From Linum tenue (lineage: Eukaryota > Streptophyta > Magnoliopsida > Malpighiales > Linaceae), in NCBI GenBank assembly GCA_946122785.1, contig CAMGYJ010000008.1, positions 26,809,475-26,873,474 of the forward strand: a stretch of DNA of 64,000 bases, read 5' to 3'. Below are positions 21,873 through 32,169 of the stretch, piece by piece. The position numbers and the translations under genes were made by a program. The stretch's first letter is position 1. Each line of letters opens with the position of its first letter. The notes under the pieces were generated by a model, which searched no databases, had not been told where the DNA came from, and saw only the letters and a list, made by a program, of their open reading frames with translations.

Positions 21873-23190
21873 TCCAGCTAAACGACGGTAAAGAAGCGCT
21901 TGTGGGGAGGCAACCCCACCAAGGTTTGTTTTTCTTTCGTTTGTTTTTCGGTTTGTCCACTTGGAACTATGGTTTCTATCACCCAGTGTGTTTTGATGAC
22001 TTTATACCTGCTGACTGGTCCCATTTCGAGTCACCCGACAGTCCGTATTCCCGATAACATCGTTTCCACATATCTTTCCCTCTGCTCCATTGAGGGCAAT
22101 GTTGTGCTTAATTGTGTGGGGGTGTTTATCTATTTTTGACTGCTAGATGAGTTTGTGTGCTTGGAGCCTAGTCCACTGTCTAATTTGATGAATTGATGGC
22201 TGCAAGTACTGCTCCTTGTAAATTGCCTGCTCAGTATGCTTTGAATTGACAGTCTCTATAGTAATATGCAACCTGGGGAGGTAGTGTAGCACGATGGAGG
22301 ATGTTGAAGTATAAGATTTTTCCTATCTAGCTCTCAACTGTGCCAGTTGATTTTGTGGATTAGTGGAGCTAAGACCGTTGAATTCATGTGGTAATGGTGA
22401 CTCCGTTTGGATTGTGTTATGGACTCGTGTATCGAACAGGGTGCTCATGTGGGAAATGAAAAGCAGTTGGTCCTCCATATCGAAATCATTGAAATCTTAA
22501 ACATGGGGCAAGCCCAACGTGTGTGGCACCGTTCATTGCACAAAATCGGGTTTTGGAAGAGATTTTAGTGATCCTTAGTGGGGTACTCCTACAAGGTGAA
22601 GCTAAGCTATCTCTAGTACAAGTAAACCTTCCACCCGTTGAATGGTTTGCCTACTTGAGGATGTGTTTTTAAGGGCACGGATAGAGCTTCCGACCCCCCT
22701 TAATTTCATTGACCCTCCACACGAGTTGAGGAAAAGGAGTTAAAAGTAGTACTCTGGAGAGCGCAAGATGTACAGAAATTGCTCTTGCTCGACTAATAAG
22801 GGTCGACCGTGCAAAAGACTGCAGTTGGAACCCCCGCCAAATGAAAAAAAAATGTAAATGAAAGTGAGAAAAAGGGGTTCCAACGGTGAAATGAAGTGAA
22901 GGAGCACCCCGGTACAACGAGTCCTTGGTTGTGAATGGTGTGAGTCCCTTTATCCATGAACTGGCTGTCTTACTTCCACTTCTTCTCATGATCCTGGCTT
23001 GAGTCTAGTACTCGCATTGAAAGAGATAGAGGACGTCTTAGAAGACCAGTTGACCTCGTAAGCTGCTATATGATCTAGGAAATCCTCTACCGACGATCGG
23101 GGTTGTTTGTTGCTATAGAGGTCTGGAGAGTTGCATTGGTTTGAGTCAGGTTTGCTTGGGGACAAGCAAACGGTTAAGTGTGGGGGAATT
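21873..23190 (+). other. 3' untranslated region of element A with polypurine tract
   Basis: The sequence begins with the post-integrase segment also seen at 16089 in B, then jumps within about 150 bases to the 3' UTR segment homologous to B's 18960-19100. A therefore lacks the third ORF present in B. No gene is recognisable. It ends with 'aagtgtgggggaatt' (23176-23190), the polypurine tract before the 3' LTR. Confidence 0.75.
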
Positions 23191-24535
23191 TGATGAATCG
23201 ATATTTACACATGTTTTTATCCACCATTCCTGTACCGTTTGAGTCTCATCTCTCGTGTTTTAGGCCGATTTCACGCTAGGTTGTTCTTGTTTGTGATATT
23301 TCAGGTCCTAGTACGTGAATGAAGGTTTGGGAACAAGTTTGGGGTCGATTGGACGTTTGGCGAGAGGCTGAGCAAGCCACACGGGCACGCCTAAAAACCC
23401 ACACGGCCGTGTGACACCAATTTGCACGGGCAAGCCATACTGGCAGTGTAGGGGACCCCTTGTGGCCGTGTGGAAAGTCCAGGGAGCTCACACGGGTAGC
23501 CTGGAAATCCACACGGCCGTGTGGTTTTGGCCGTGCAGCATGCTTGGAAGTCACTTAATCGAAACGCGGTGTTTTGAGAGCCACACAGGCAGCTGGGGAT
23601 TCCACACGGCCGTGTGGTCGGGAATTTCTGACTTTTAACCCAATTTCGAGCCAAAGGAGAGGGAATCGATTTTTTGGAGAAAAAACAGAGCCCTAGAGAG
23701 AGAAAGTGCGAAGAACACATCCTGTAGGTGATTTTGGAGCTGGGTTTCATCAATCGAGCTTGGAGATCATCATAGGAGTGAAGATCATCATCCCGGAGCA
23801 GATTTTCCTCATCTTTATGAGTATGACTACTCTGATTACTGTTTCCCCCTCTCTCTCTCTATGGAGTAGAACTTTCTCTCACTTGAGTATGAAGAACCCT
23901 AGTTCCATGTGTTAGGGATCTTGATTGTAATGACTTGGGATTGTTATACTGTTTGGTTTTAATCGAATAATGCATGATTCATTGAATCAATTGAAGTCTG
24001 ATCATCTTTTCTTGAATTCTGCTGCAACCTGAGATAGAGCTTCATCATTCAGTAGTGGTAGATTGGTTATACGAGAGTTAATCAATCTACTGCTTTGTAC
24101 TGGAACCCAATTCCAGTAGTGGAGTTCTGTGCTTATTGCCTCAGCAGTCTATCCCGGTGAAGGTTAGCCGCCTGCCGGTTAGCCTGCCTGAGAGGGCTTG
24201 GTCAGCTTAAGAGATTCCAAGATACTATCGGATCTTCCGCAGTTTAATCAACAGTTAATCAACCCAGGGTAATTACAACTGAGACCTAACTAAGGAGCTA
24301 GGGGGACTCATTCCCGAGTGACTCTTCCTTTGCTTTAGAAAACCGAACCATTTCCTGCTTTCTTACTGCTTTCAATTAAAATCACAATCACTCAACTTAG
24401 TTTGCTAGATAACAGATATACACGGAGTAGGCAGTAGATCTAGACCCCGGGTTGACAATTAGAGCTTGCCTATTACTGCATTTCCGGACTACGATTACAC
24501 TTGGTCGCAGTTTGGTTTTGTGTTTTAGCGTGTCA
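23191..24535 (+). repeat. 3' LTR of element A
   Basis: This 1345-base LTR is the partner of 4545-5871. It contains CACACGGCCGTGTG at 23400-23413, 23510-23523 and 23603-23616, in the same relative positions as in the 5' copy. It ends GCGTGTCA and is followed by gccgt, the near-exact target duplication. Confidence 0.9.
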
Positions 24536-24540
24536 GCCGT

Positions 24541-25365
24541 CGATTGATGCTTGGAGAAATACTTGCAGTGTTTCACCCATCAACAAACGAGGTGGTGGCT
24601 GGCGACACTTCCGTGGGCCGAGTACCGGTACAAAATGACCTTTCATAGCTCAGCTGGGATGATTGCATTTCAAGCTCTCTACGGTCGGTTACCTGTGGAC
24701 ATCCCCAATTACCATCCTTGAACCACTTCTGTTCATGAGGTGGATTGAGCTTTGATTGACCAGAATGACATCCTTAATGAGCTCAAGTCCAACTTAGCAA
24801 GTGGCTCGTAATCGCATGAAGCAAAATGCCGACCTCTACCATCGAGAAGTCCAATTCTTCAACAATGATTGGTCTACTTAAAGCTGCAACCATATCGCCA
24901 TCATACGGTGTTTTGCCGTGCTTATCAAAAGCTTGCATGTCGTTACTTCGGGCCCTAAATGATCACCGAGTGCATTGGCCTCGTAGCATATCGCCTCGCC
25001 TTACCAGCTGGAAGCTGTGTGCATCTAGACTTCCATGTTTCTTTGTTGCGCCACTGCCCGAACCCTCCCTCACATGATGTTGTCGACATCCCACCAATTG
25101 ATGATGAAGGTGCTCTCCTCCTTATTCCTGAGGTTATTCTTGAGACTCTTCGCTTTAAACACGAGTCTCGTTGGGTCGACGAGCTGCTAGTTAAGCTGGA
25201 ATATCCTGTTAGAGGATGACGCTACATGGGAGTTAGCTTATGTGTTCCATGACCGTTTCATTCAGTTGGGCATTGAGGGAAATGGTGAAACTTTAGGGGG
25301 TGGCAATGATAGGCCCACACGCCATTCAATTCGGGTGCCACAAAGATCATCTCTTGTTATAGCTG
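24541..25365 (+). pseudogene. Element C integrase C-terminal part and chromodomain-like tail
   Basis: The core continues as 'NRCLEKYLQCFTHQQTRWW', 'LPWAEYRYKMTFHSSAGM' and 'FQALYGRLPVDIPNYHP', the catalytic Glu region and GKXX-like module of gypsy integrases, in frame after the A element is removed. Several stops follow. Near 25140-25240 'VDELLVKLEYPV' and 'DDATWELAYVFHDRF' resemble the C-terminal half of a retrotransposon chromodomain (W/L..P.E.ATWE). This supports chromovirus membership. It is cut at 25365 by a solo LTR. Confidence 0.78.
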
Positions 25366-26712
25366 TGACACGCCAAAACACAACACCAAACTGCGACCAA
25401 GTGTAACCGCAGTCCGGGAATGCAGTAACAGGCAAGTTATATTATCAACCCGGGGTCTAGATCTACTGCTTACTCCGTGATTCTCTATTATCTAGCAAAC
25501 TAATTCGAGTGATTGTTGATTAAAGCAAAAGCAGTAAGAAAGCATTAAATGGTTCGGTTTTCAAAGTCAGGAAAGAGTCACTCGGGATTGAGTCCCCCTA
25601 GCCCCTTAGTTAGGTTCAATTGTAATTCCCTGGGTTGATTTACTGTTGATGAGACTGCGGAAGTTCCGACAGTAGCTTGGAATCTCTTAAGCTGACCAAG
25701 CCCTCTCAGTCTAGCTACCCGGCAGACGACTAGTCTTCACCGGGATAGAAAGCTGAGGCTATGAACACAGAACTCCACTATTGGAATTGAATTCCAGTAC
25801 AAAGCAGTAAACTGGCTAACTCTCGTATAGCCAATCTCCTACTACCGAATGAAGAGGCTCTAACAACCTAATTAGATTCTATCTATCTCAGGTTGCAGCA
25901 GAAATCGAGAAAAGCTGATCAGACTTCAATCAATTCAATAAACATGCATCATTCGATTAAAATCAAACAGTAATATCATCCCAAGTCATTACAATCAAAT
26001 CCCTAACACAAGGAACTAGGGTTCTTCATACCCAAGTGAGAGAAGGGTTCTACTCCATAGAGAGAGAAGAGAAAACAGTAATCGGAGTACTCATACTCAT
26101 AATGATGAGGAAAATCTGCTCCCGGATGATGATTTCCACTCCTATGACGATCTCCAAGCTCGATTCGATGAAACCCAGCTCCAAGATAGCTTCTAGGATG
26201 TGTTCTTCGTACTTTCTCTCTCTAGGGCTCTGTTTTTGCTCTGAAAATCCGATTCTCCCACTTTTGGCTCGGAATAGGCTCTAAAACCAGAATTTCCCGA
26301 CTCGCACGGCCAGGCCACACGGCCGTGTGGCTCACCACTTTGCCCGTGCGAGTCGAAACGCGGCGTATGGATTAGTCGACCTTCAGCCATCTCACACGGC
26401 CAGGGTTGCACGGCCGTGTGAGAATTCCAGTCTGCCCGTGCTCGGCCTCGGCAGAAATCACACGGCCAGGGTGCTCAATGGCACGGCCGTGTGAAGGTTG
26501 TTTGTGCCCGTGCAGCTTCCTTGACACCTCGCCACGCGTCCGATCTTCGTCCAATCGACCCCAGACTCGCTCCCAAGCCTCCATTCACGTACTAGGACCT
26601 GAAATATCACAAACAAGCACAACCTAGCGTGAAATCGGCCTAAAACACGAGAATCAACACCTCAAACGGTGTAAGAACGAGGGTAAAAACATGAGTAAAT
26701 AACGGTCTATCA
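25366..26712 (-). mobile_element. Solo LTR of the element A family, reverse orientation
   Basis: Read on the minus strand it starts TGATAGACCG and ends GCGTGTCA, aligning with the element A LTRs end to end (1347 bases). It is flanked by agctg at 25361-25365 and 26713-26717, a perfect 5-base duplication. It carries CACACGGCCGTGTG at 26316-26329 and several variants of it up to about 26500. No internal region is present, so it derives from LTR-LTR recombination. Its insertion is independent of element A. Confidence 0.9.
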
Positions 26713-26717
26713 AGCTG

Positions 26718-27110
26718 CCAGAGTCGACTCATAAGCTTCCTGTTGTAGGAAGAGTTTATTATTGTTATTAAGTTTATTGAGTCATCCCTTGTTGTTAGGG
26801 AGCAGTAGTTAAAGTAGTTGGAATAAAGATCATCTCCACCTTAAGTGGAGGAAGAGTGGGAACAATCGGGTAGTCGTGGGAGGTAGTTCCACTTAGTATG
26901 TTGTTTTGAATTTCATCATCTTTAATGTATTTAAGGTATGTAAGGAAGAATAACAGGCAAGCAATTATTCTGTCATAAGGAACTCTGGTTATTCTCACCA
27001 AGAATAGAAAAGGTTGGTCGACTCCCGCTAAGAAAAGGGAATTATCCATTCCTATAATTTCAGCCTCTATCAGAGGCTCGTGTATGGTTACTTTACTTGC
27101 TTATAATTGA
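26718..27110 (+). repeat. Probable 3' end and LTR of element C
   Basis: After the solo LTR the chromovirus sequence reaches stop codons and then a candidate LTR start, TGTTGTAGGAAGAG, near 26740. A TATA-like 'gtatttaagg' lies near 26928. The 5' LTR is outside the window, so neither border can be tested here; the limits are an estimate. Confidence 0.4.
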
Positions 27111-27257
27111 GTTGAGTTTTCTGTTATTCATACATATTTATGTGGTTAGAGGTCTCTGATGCTATTATTGACCTTGTAAGTTCACACATGATTCACTACC
27201 TAACATCGAGGTCAAGTGAGGTTTTCTAATGTTCATTGAGTTATGATTTTGAATAAT

Positions 27258-27610
27258 TGTTAGAAACATGGTTTTCGTTGGTTTTTATTATTAATAATAG
27301 TAGGATAATTATTGTTAGGGTTTAGTAATAATCGTGTAGTATTAGGTTATTTGTCATATTTATTCCAGTCTTTTCATATAAATATGTATTTGAGCTTTCA
27401 TTCACAATTAAGCAAAGATTTGTAAAAAGAAATTGTCTCCCAAACCCTATTCTATCATCTCCTTAATTCTCTCTAGAGGCCTCGACCATTCACTTTTGTT
27501 CTCCCCCAATTTTGTTCATCAATCCTTAATCCCCAATTCTTCTATATTCTCGATCCCTACCCTAAATTATCTTCCTAATCTATTCCTTTCTACATGAACT
27601 ATCTTTAGTT
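27258..27610 (+). repeat. Probable Ty1/copia LTR fragment
   Basis: It starts TGTTAGAAACATGG and has 'cttttcatataaatatgtatttgag' spaced as in the LTR at 40511-40881 read on its minus strand (TGTTAGAAACAAAT ... ctataaatatgtactttgag). The shared start, T-rich U3, 'agggttt' and TATA region indicate a related family. No matching right end or target duplication was found. Confidence 0.45.
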
Positions 27611-28062
27611 CTTTCAATACTATTTGCTTGGTCACAAGAAAAATTCAAGTGTGGAGTGTTTCTGATAATGTTCAAATTATAGTGTTAATCACTTCCTATA
27701 TTTAATTCATTTCTCCTTCTATCAATGCATCTTTAGTACTTTTTTATATTCTATATCAATGAGTTCATTTAAGACCTTGATCATGCTTTAATATCATTTT
27801 TTTTTTGTCATTTAGGAATTGTTTCATTATTTTCAAGGTAAAATGTAAATCTTGGATGATTCGGATCACCTATTGGATCAAGATGGAGGACCAAAAAGGT
27901 AATTACCAGAAGATCAAGGTGAATTTCGTTCATCATACGAACTCCAATTTACTCCTGATTCCACAAGTCTGCATATGAATCCAAGAGGAGCCCATTGAAG
28001 AAGATATAATCAAAACAGAGGAAGCAGGTTGCGGCGGGTCTGACCATGACTCGCCTCTACTG
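27611..28062. other. Unassigned intergenic stretch
   Basis: AT-rich sequence with no supported ORF. The last 200 bases are more mixed in composition and may be remnant retrotransposon sequence, since they abut an LTR fragment, but no motif is identifiable. Confidence 0.4.
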
Positions 28063-28545
28063 TCACACTAGAAAATGGCCAAGTGTAACCACCTACTAAA
28101 GCGTAGTATAGCGGGTTTGGGTTTTAATTTCAACCCGGGTCCTAAGTGTGCTGACTACTCCGTGAATTCTTATTATTTAGCAATGAAAATTTAGTGAAGG
28201 TCCAAGTAAACAAACAAGCAAAGCAGTAAAAGGTTGTTTTCAAGTTAAGAGAGGTCATCCGGATATGGTTCCCCCTAGACTGCAGTTAAGCCAGATTGTA
28301 ATCTACCAAGTTCGAATTCAAAGATAGTTATACTGCGGGAGGTTCTTAAACAGTCTGCAGTCTCGACTAAAGGTCTGCAGACCCTCTCAATCTGAGTCCG
28401 CAGCGGGCGACTAACCTCTACCGGAGTAAACAGATTGAGGCCCTAACGAACCAAATATCCTCTACCAAAGTAAATCCGGTACAGAATAGTGAATTGACTC
28501 CTCGACTAAAGTTGTCAATTCACTACCTTCAATCAAGGGTGCCAT
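28063..28545 (-). repeat. Truncated LTR fragment of the element B family, reverse orientation
   Basis: The reverse complement matches the last 480 bases of the B LTR. Recognisable blocks are the one ending 'ggttacacttggccattttctag', the 'gacccgggttg' block and the 'ggaggttagtcgcccgct' block. It lacks the terminal 20-odd bases at one end and everything upstream of the 'ccttgattgaaggtag' region at the other. No flanking duplication was seen. It is a decayed fragment. Confidence 0.8.
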
Positions 28546-29614
28546 GGAATCTTATGGAAGCTTCTTACTTTGTCCCCAAGGCAAAGAATCCAAGTTCAAG
28601 TTGTAAAAGGATGCTTGGGGTTGCATCTTACGAGGAAAAAGACTAAAAAATCCCTCTTTCATTTTCTATAAATAGAGGATTAGACTAGAGCTTTAGGTAA
28701 GCCTAACAAGCTTCACAATTACCCTACGCGCAATCTCAGAAGGCTCAAAGTTCATATACTCGAATAGTTAACCCAGTTAGCATCCATGAGGGCTAAGGAG
28801 TTATCCCAGAGTTCTACAGAGGCTACACGTAGAGCATCGTCAGAATGGAGATGCCTTCATCATCCATGGTGGTGTCATCTACCTTCTTTATGGTCGGGTA
28901 AGTCTTGCATTGTTTAGTGATGTGAATTCTATGATGATTTGTGATTACTTTCAATGATTTAATGAGATGCTTTAGTTATCCAATGCTTTTATCATCTATT
29001 GTATGTTATCTTGACTGTGATCATAATATCATTATACGTTGCATAGGAAATCTTCCTCTATGGTACGCTTTAATCTTATAATGGTATGAATGGAATGTGC
29101 AACCTTTCATTTATATATGCGATAGATTTTTTATGCATTAGCTCACCAAATACTAGAACCAATGTTATGGCTCATAAAGGCAGTAAATAGCAACATGATA
29201 TCCTTGCTTCTTTGGATCATTGATTATTTAGTGGCATGAAGCGCGACAAAATGCATTAACTAGTTGTAGTTCCTCTCGCACGTCACGAAATCTTGATTAT
29301 AAATGTTTTAGTTGAAGGGATATGACACGTAATAAGAAGAGATCCTAGATGCATATCATTAATAAGTTAGTGTGCATGATCAATATTAGGAAACCTCAAC
29401 TCATCAAATTTACTTTTCATTGCATTCCGATCTCAAATATTATTGAAAGAGTGGTAGAATATGATCCTGAGCATATATAGGACTATTACTTTTACTTTGC
29501 AATATACTAAAATTGCATTAGTCATACGTAATACTTGAAATAGAAATGACATTTTTCATAATTGGAGTACTTCTATGGAATTAGCCCTCCACCAAAGTCG
29601 AAGATAATAAAAAT
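28546..29614. other. Intergenic stretch, possibly LTR-derived at its start
   Basis: A TATA-type 'tttctataaatagagg' lies at about 28664-28680, followed by a leader-like segment. This could be an LTR promoter of an unidentified element, as the paired LTR is not present. The rest to 29614 is AT-rich with no supported ORF. Confidence 0.35.
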
Positions 29615-30299
29615 GGGTTAATTGCAAGGTTGGTGACTAGGATTACTAAAAACGTTAATGTTTGGTCAATAAAAATATTAAATTCCATTCATGGTCACTA
29701 AAATTAGTTAAATATTTCACGATTGGTCACTCTTCTCCCAATTTTGTTAACTTTTGCTTATGTGGTGGTCAACTATAATAGTTGACAGTTAAATATGTGA
29801 CAAGAAAATTAAAAAATAATAAAAAATAATTGTTTATAATATCCACCTAATTGCTATTTAATATAATTAAAAATCAATTTTTTGTTTTCTATCTTTCCCT
29901 CTGACCTTTCTTCATTAATCACCGCTCATTGCCCGTCTCTGTCACCGTTGACGATACCGCATTCGTTCCCACCAGAGTCAGCGCGAACCATTCCTGTTTT
30001 CGGGTGCGTTTCAGCTTCAGCATCTCGTACAGTTTTTTAGATGTCCTTCATCGGCCTCAACATCTCCGCCGAACCTCCTTCGTCTCTCTCGAAGATCCCC
30101 GATTGCTCCATCCTATACTCCTGCGACTCACAGTACCCGATTCGCGGGCGCTGTTCTTCCAACTTCCAAAGCAATATCCAAAGTAGTCCAGACGAAATGG
30201 GTAAAAAGCAGGCGGATTGCTCCGCTGCTGCCTATCACTCAAACCTATCATTCAAGCCCAACTTCCCAAAGCAAACACAATCCCTTCTTCACGACATCA

Positions 30300-30411
30300 T
30301 GTGATCCTTCAGCCCCAAGTGGCCGGCTACTCGCCAACGTTTTGAACGCCGAGAAATCGCACATCGGGAAGTGGATGTGAACGTCGACCCGACCCGGACG
30401 TAGTATTGATC
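30300..30411 (-). pseudogene. Captured AAA-ATPase (BCS1/AATP-like) fragment
   Basis: Minus-strand translation gives 'LRPGRVDVHIHFPMCDFSAF' followed by 'KTLAS'. The RPGR-hD-hHI motif with the following region is the C-terminal end of the AAA core of plant BCS1-type ATPases (mitochondrial or ER membrane proteins such as the AATP1 group). Only about 35 codons are recognisable and no P-loop or Walker B is present. It is enclosed by the long inverted repeats of the element, so it is a transduplicated piece with no independent function expected. Confidence 0.65.
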
Positions 30412-30581
30412 CGCTCCTTGCTATAAGAACTAAGAAATGAGGTGGAAATTTTCAAAAAATTTATTTTATTTAATTAATTAATTTTTAATTTCCATGTCAC
30501 ATATTTAACAGTTAAACTATAGAGTTGACCACCACATTAACAAAAATTAACAGAATTGGACGAAGAAGACCTAACATGAAA

Positions 30582-30698
30582 TATTTAACTAATTTTAATA
30601 ATCATCAATGAAATTAAATATATTTAACTAATTTTAATAATTATCAATGAAATTAAATATATTTAACTAATTTTAATAATCATCAATGAAATTAAATA
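30582..30698. repeat. 39-base tandem repeat, three copies
   Basis: Units start at 30582, 30621 and 30660 with 'tatttaactaattttaataat' and differ by one or two bases. They are an expansion of a motif present once in the opposite arm of the surrounding element. Confidence 0.85.
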
Positions 30699-30975
30699 TT
30701 TTTAGTGACCAAATAGGAACGTTTTTAGTAATTTATCCTTAACAAAAATTGGGACAAAATGTGTGAATATGAACGATCGAGAACGAGACACAACTGGAGT
30801 GCGGATCTGGTGACTAAGGGGGGGTGCTTAGTCACTTGACTAAGTCCCTCCTAGCCATTAGATCTGGACACTTCAATCCAATGGTTAAAAAGTGGGAAGG
30901 GCTATTTAATTAATAGCAGGGGTAGTTTGGGTATTATGAAAAATTACGAAGTATACAAACCGGATTTACAATCAG

Positions 30976-31200
30976 TACAAACCATACAAACATACGAACA
31001 GTACAAACTAGAGCGACAAAACATACAAACATTACAAACGTATGAACTGTACAAACAATACAAACTAGACTGACAAACAATACAAACCATACAAACATAC
31101 GAACAGTACAAACTAGAGCGACAAAACATACAAACATTACAAACGTATGAACTGTACAAACAATACAAACTAGACCGACAAACAATACAAACCATACAAA
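30976..31200. repeat. 105-base tandem repeat inside the Mutator-like element
   Basis: 'tacaaaccatacaaacatac' starts at 30976 and 31081, and a partial third copy at 31186. Units are nearly identical, A-rich, and themselves composed of short 'tacaaac' subunits. Confidence 0.85.
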
Positions 31201-31204
31201 AAGA

Positions 31205-31430
31205 AAAAAACACCCGGGTTGACTTTGGAGGCTCCATCCCTATATAGAGGGGCTCCTTCCCAAAGTCAACCCGGGTGTTTTTTAGACATACAAACAGTAC
31301 GAACATGGTGGACAAAAATGACAAACTAGACCGACAATCCATACGAACGGGAAAAAACACCCGGGTTGACTTTGGAGGCTCCATCCCTATATAGAGGGGC
31401 TCCTTCCCAAAGTCAACCCGGGTGTTTTTT
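31205..31430. repeat. Two copies of a perfect-stem hairpin
   Basis: At 31211-31228 and 31260-31277 the arms CACCCGGGTTGACTTTGG and its exact complement face each other across a 31-base loop, and are extended by A6/T6. The whole hairpin is repeated 147 bases later (31352-31430) with the same loop. A stem of about 24 base pairs duplicated in tandem is unusual and could give foldback RNA. Confidence 0.85.
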
Positions 31431-31673
31431 AGACATAAAAAACATTACGAACATGGTGCACAAAAATGACAAAGTTTACAAACATAGTGCACAAAAATAA
31501 CAAAGTTTACAAACATTACAAAAAACCCACAAACATTACAAAATAACAAAGCATACAAACATTACAAAATATGTCAACAAACATCACAAAATCAGCACTG
31601 TCGCCGGAAAATTCTTCTCCGGCGACGATGTTCGCCGGAAAAATTTTCCGATCAGAACATTTTCCGGCCAAAA

Positions 31674-31676
<3 letters not shown>

Positions 31677-31708
<32 letters not shown>
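31677..31708. repeat. (TC)n microsatellite
   Basis: An uninterrupted CT dinucleotide run of about 32 bases. Confidence 0.9.
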
Positions 31709-31710
<2 letters not shown>

Positions 31711-32169
31711 CCTTGAGCATGGAAAACTGGGAGGGGGAAATTAAAAATGGCGGCAACTCTCTCTCTGTGGACCTTGATCATGGAAATTTGGGAGGGGAAA
31801 ATTCCCCATAAAAATGGCCACCTGTGGACGAGAATGGGACGCCGGATTGCTGGCCGGCGGGAATTGATGGGACACGAAACGGTGACGAAAATCCCAGCCG
31901 AAGAGACGCGCCAGATATTGAGGATTTTTTAATTAATTAATAATTAAAAATTAAAAAGTCTACAATTACTATATTGTCCTTCATTAAATTGGATTAATAG
32001 GAGCCCTTGAATTTTAATGAGATTGTATGGCTAAGATTCACTTAGTCATGTGACTAAGGGACCCCCTTAGTCACCTGATCCCAGCCCACACAACTGCCAT
32101 ATAATAAAGTGCGGACTCCCACTTTCCACCTCCTCCATTTTCAGCTCCGACGAGAGAAATACAAAATCA

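Larger units (their letters stand above)
4545..24535 (+). mobile_element. Athila-type Ty3/gypsy element A (LTRs 4545-5871 and 23191-24535), pol deleted
   Basis: Both LTRs start TGATGA and end GCGTGTCA. The flanking 5-base duplication is gtcgt (4540-4544) against gccgt (24536-24540), one mismatch. A tRNA-Asp-type primer binding site follows the 5' LTR and a purine tract, gtgggggaatt, precedes the 3' LTR. Gag and protease are recognisable, but RT, RNase H and integrase are absent: protease sequence runs directly into the truncated LTR of element B at about 8739, and A sequence resumes only in its 3' untranslated region at 21873. Gag features, large LTRs and the tRNA-Asp site place it in the Athila lineage. 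Confidence 0.88.
1..27110 (+). mobile_element. Outermost Ty3/gypsy chromovirus-like element C (old, nested host, 5' end outside window)
   Basis: The recognisable pieces of this element, in order, are 1-561 (RT), 1422-2958 (RT, RNase H, integrase zinc finger and core), 4391-4544 (integrase core), 24536-25365 (integrase C-terminus and chromodomain-like tail) and about 26713-27110 (3' end). They join in register once each insertion and its target-site duplication are removed. The order RT-RH-INT with a tail containing 'DDATWE' fits the chromovirus branch of Ty3/gypsy (Reina or Tekay-like), which I infer from motifs only. The reading frame is broken many times by stops and frameshifts, so it is the oldest layer. 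The right boundary is uncertain. Confidence 0.75.
29615..30743. mobile_element. Long-TIR Mutator-like element with captured gene sequence (Pack-MULE type)
   Basis: The left arm (about 29615-29840) and right arm (about 30455-30743) are inverted copies. Shared blocks in the left-arm orientation are 'attactaaaaacgtt', 'aaaattagttaaatat', 'tgtggtggtcaact' and 'gttaaatatgtgaca'. The arms exceed 180 bases, typical of Mutator-like elements. The AT-rich arms enclose a GC-rich gene-like centre (29920-30420). The 9-base duplication is not clean: left flank 'aaaaatgg' resembles right flank 'aaaaattgg'. The right arm is lengthened by a 39-base tandem repeat. Confidence 0.68.
30797..32087. mobile_element. 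Mutator-like element immediately upstream of the F-box gene
   Basis: A 9-base duplication acacaactg lies at 30788-30796 and 32088-32096. The inverted ends share GGATCWGGTGACTAAGGGGG (19 of 20) a few bases inside each border. A 9-base duplication is the Mutator signature. No transposase ORF is present. The interior has a 105-base tandem repeat, two near-identical perfect-stem hairpins and a CT microsatellite. The right border is 73 bases before the start codon at 32170 (counting from the end of the duplication), so it sits in the promoter or 5' leader of that gene. Confidence 0.8.

Noticed and set aside
29929..30186. Plus-strand open frame in the Mutator-like element
   Set aside because: It has no family signature; the recognisable coding sense of the captured DNA is on the minus strand near 30300-30411.
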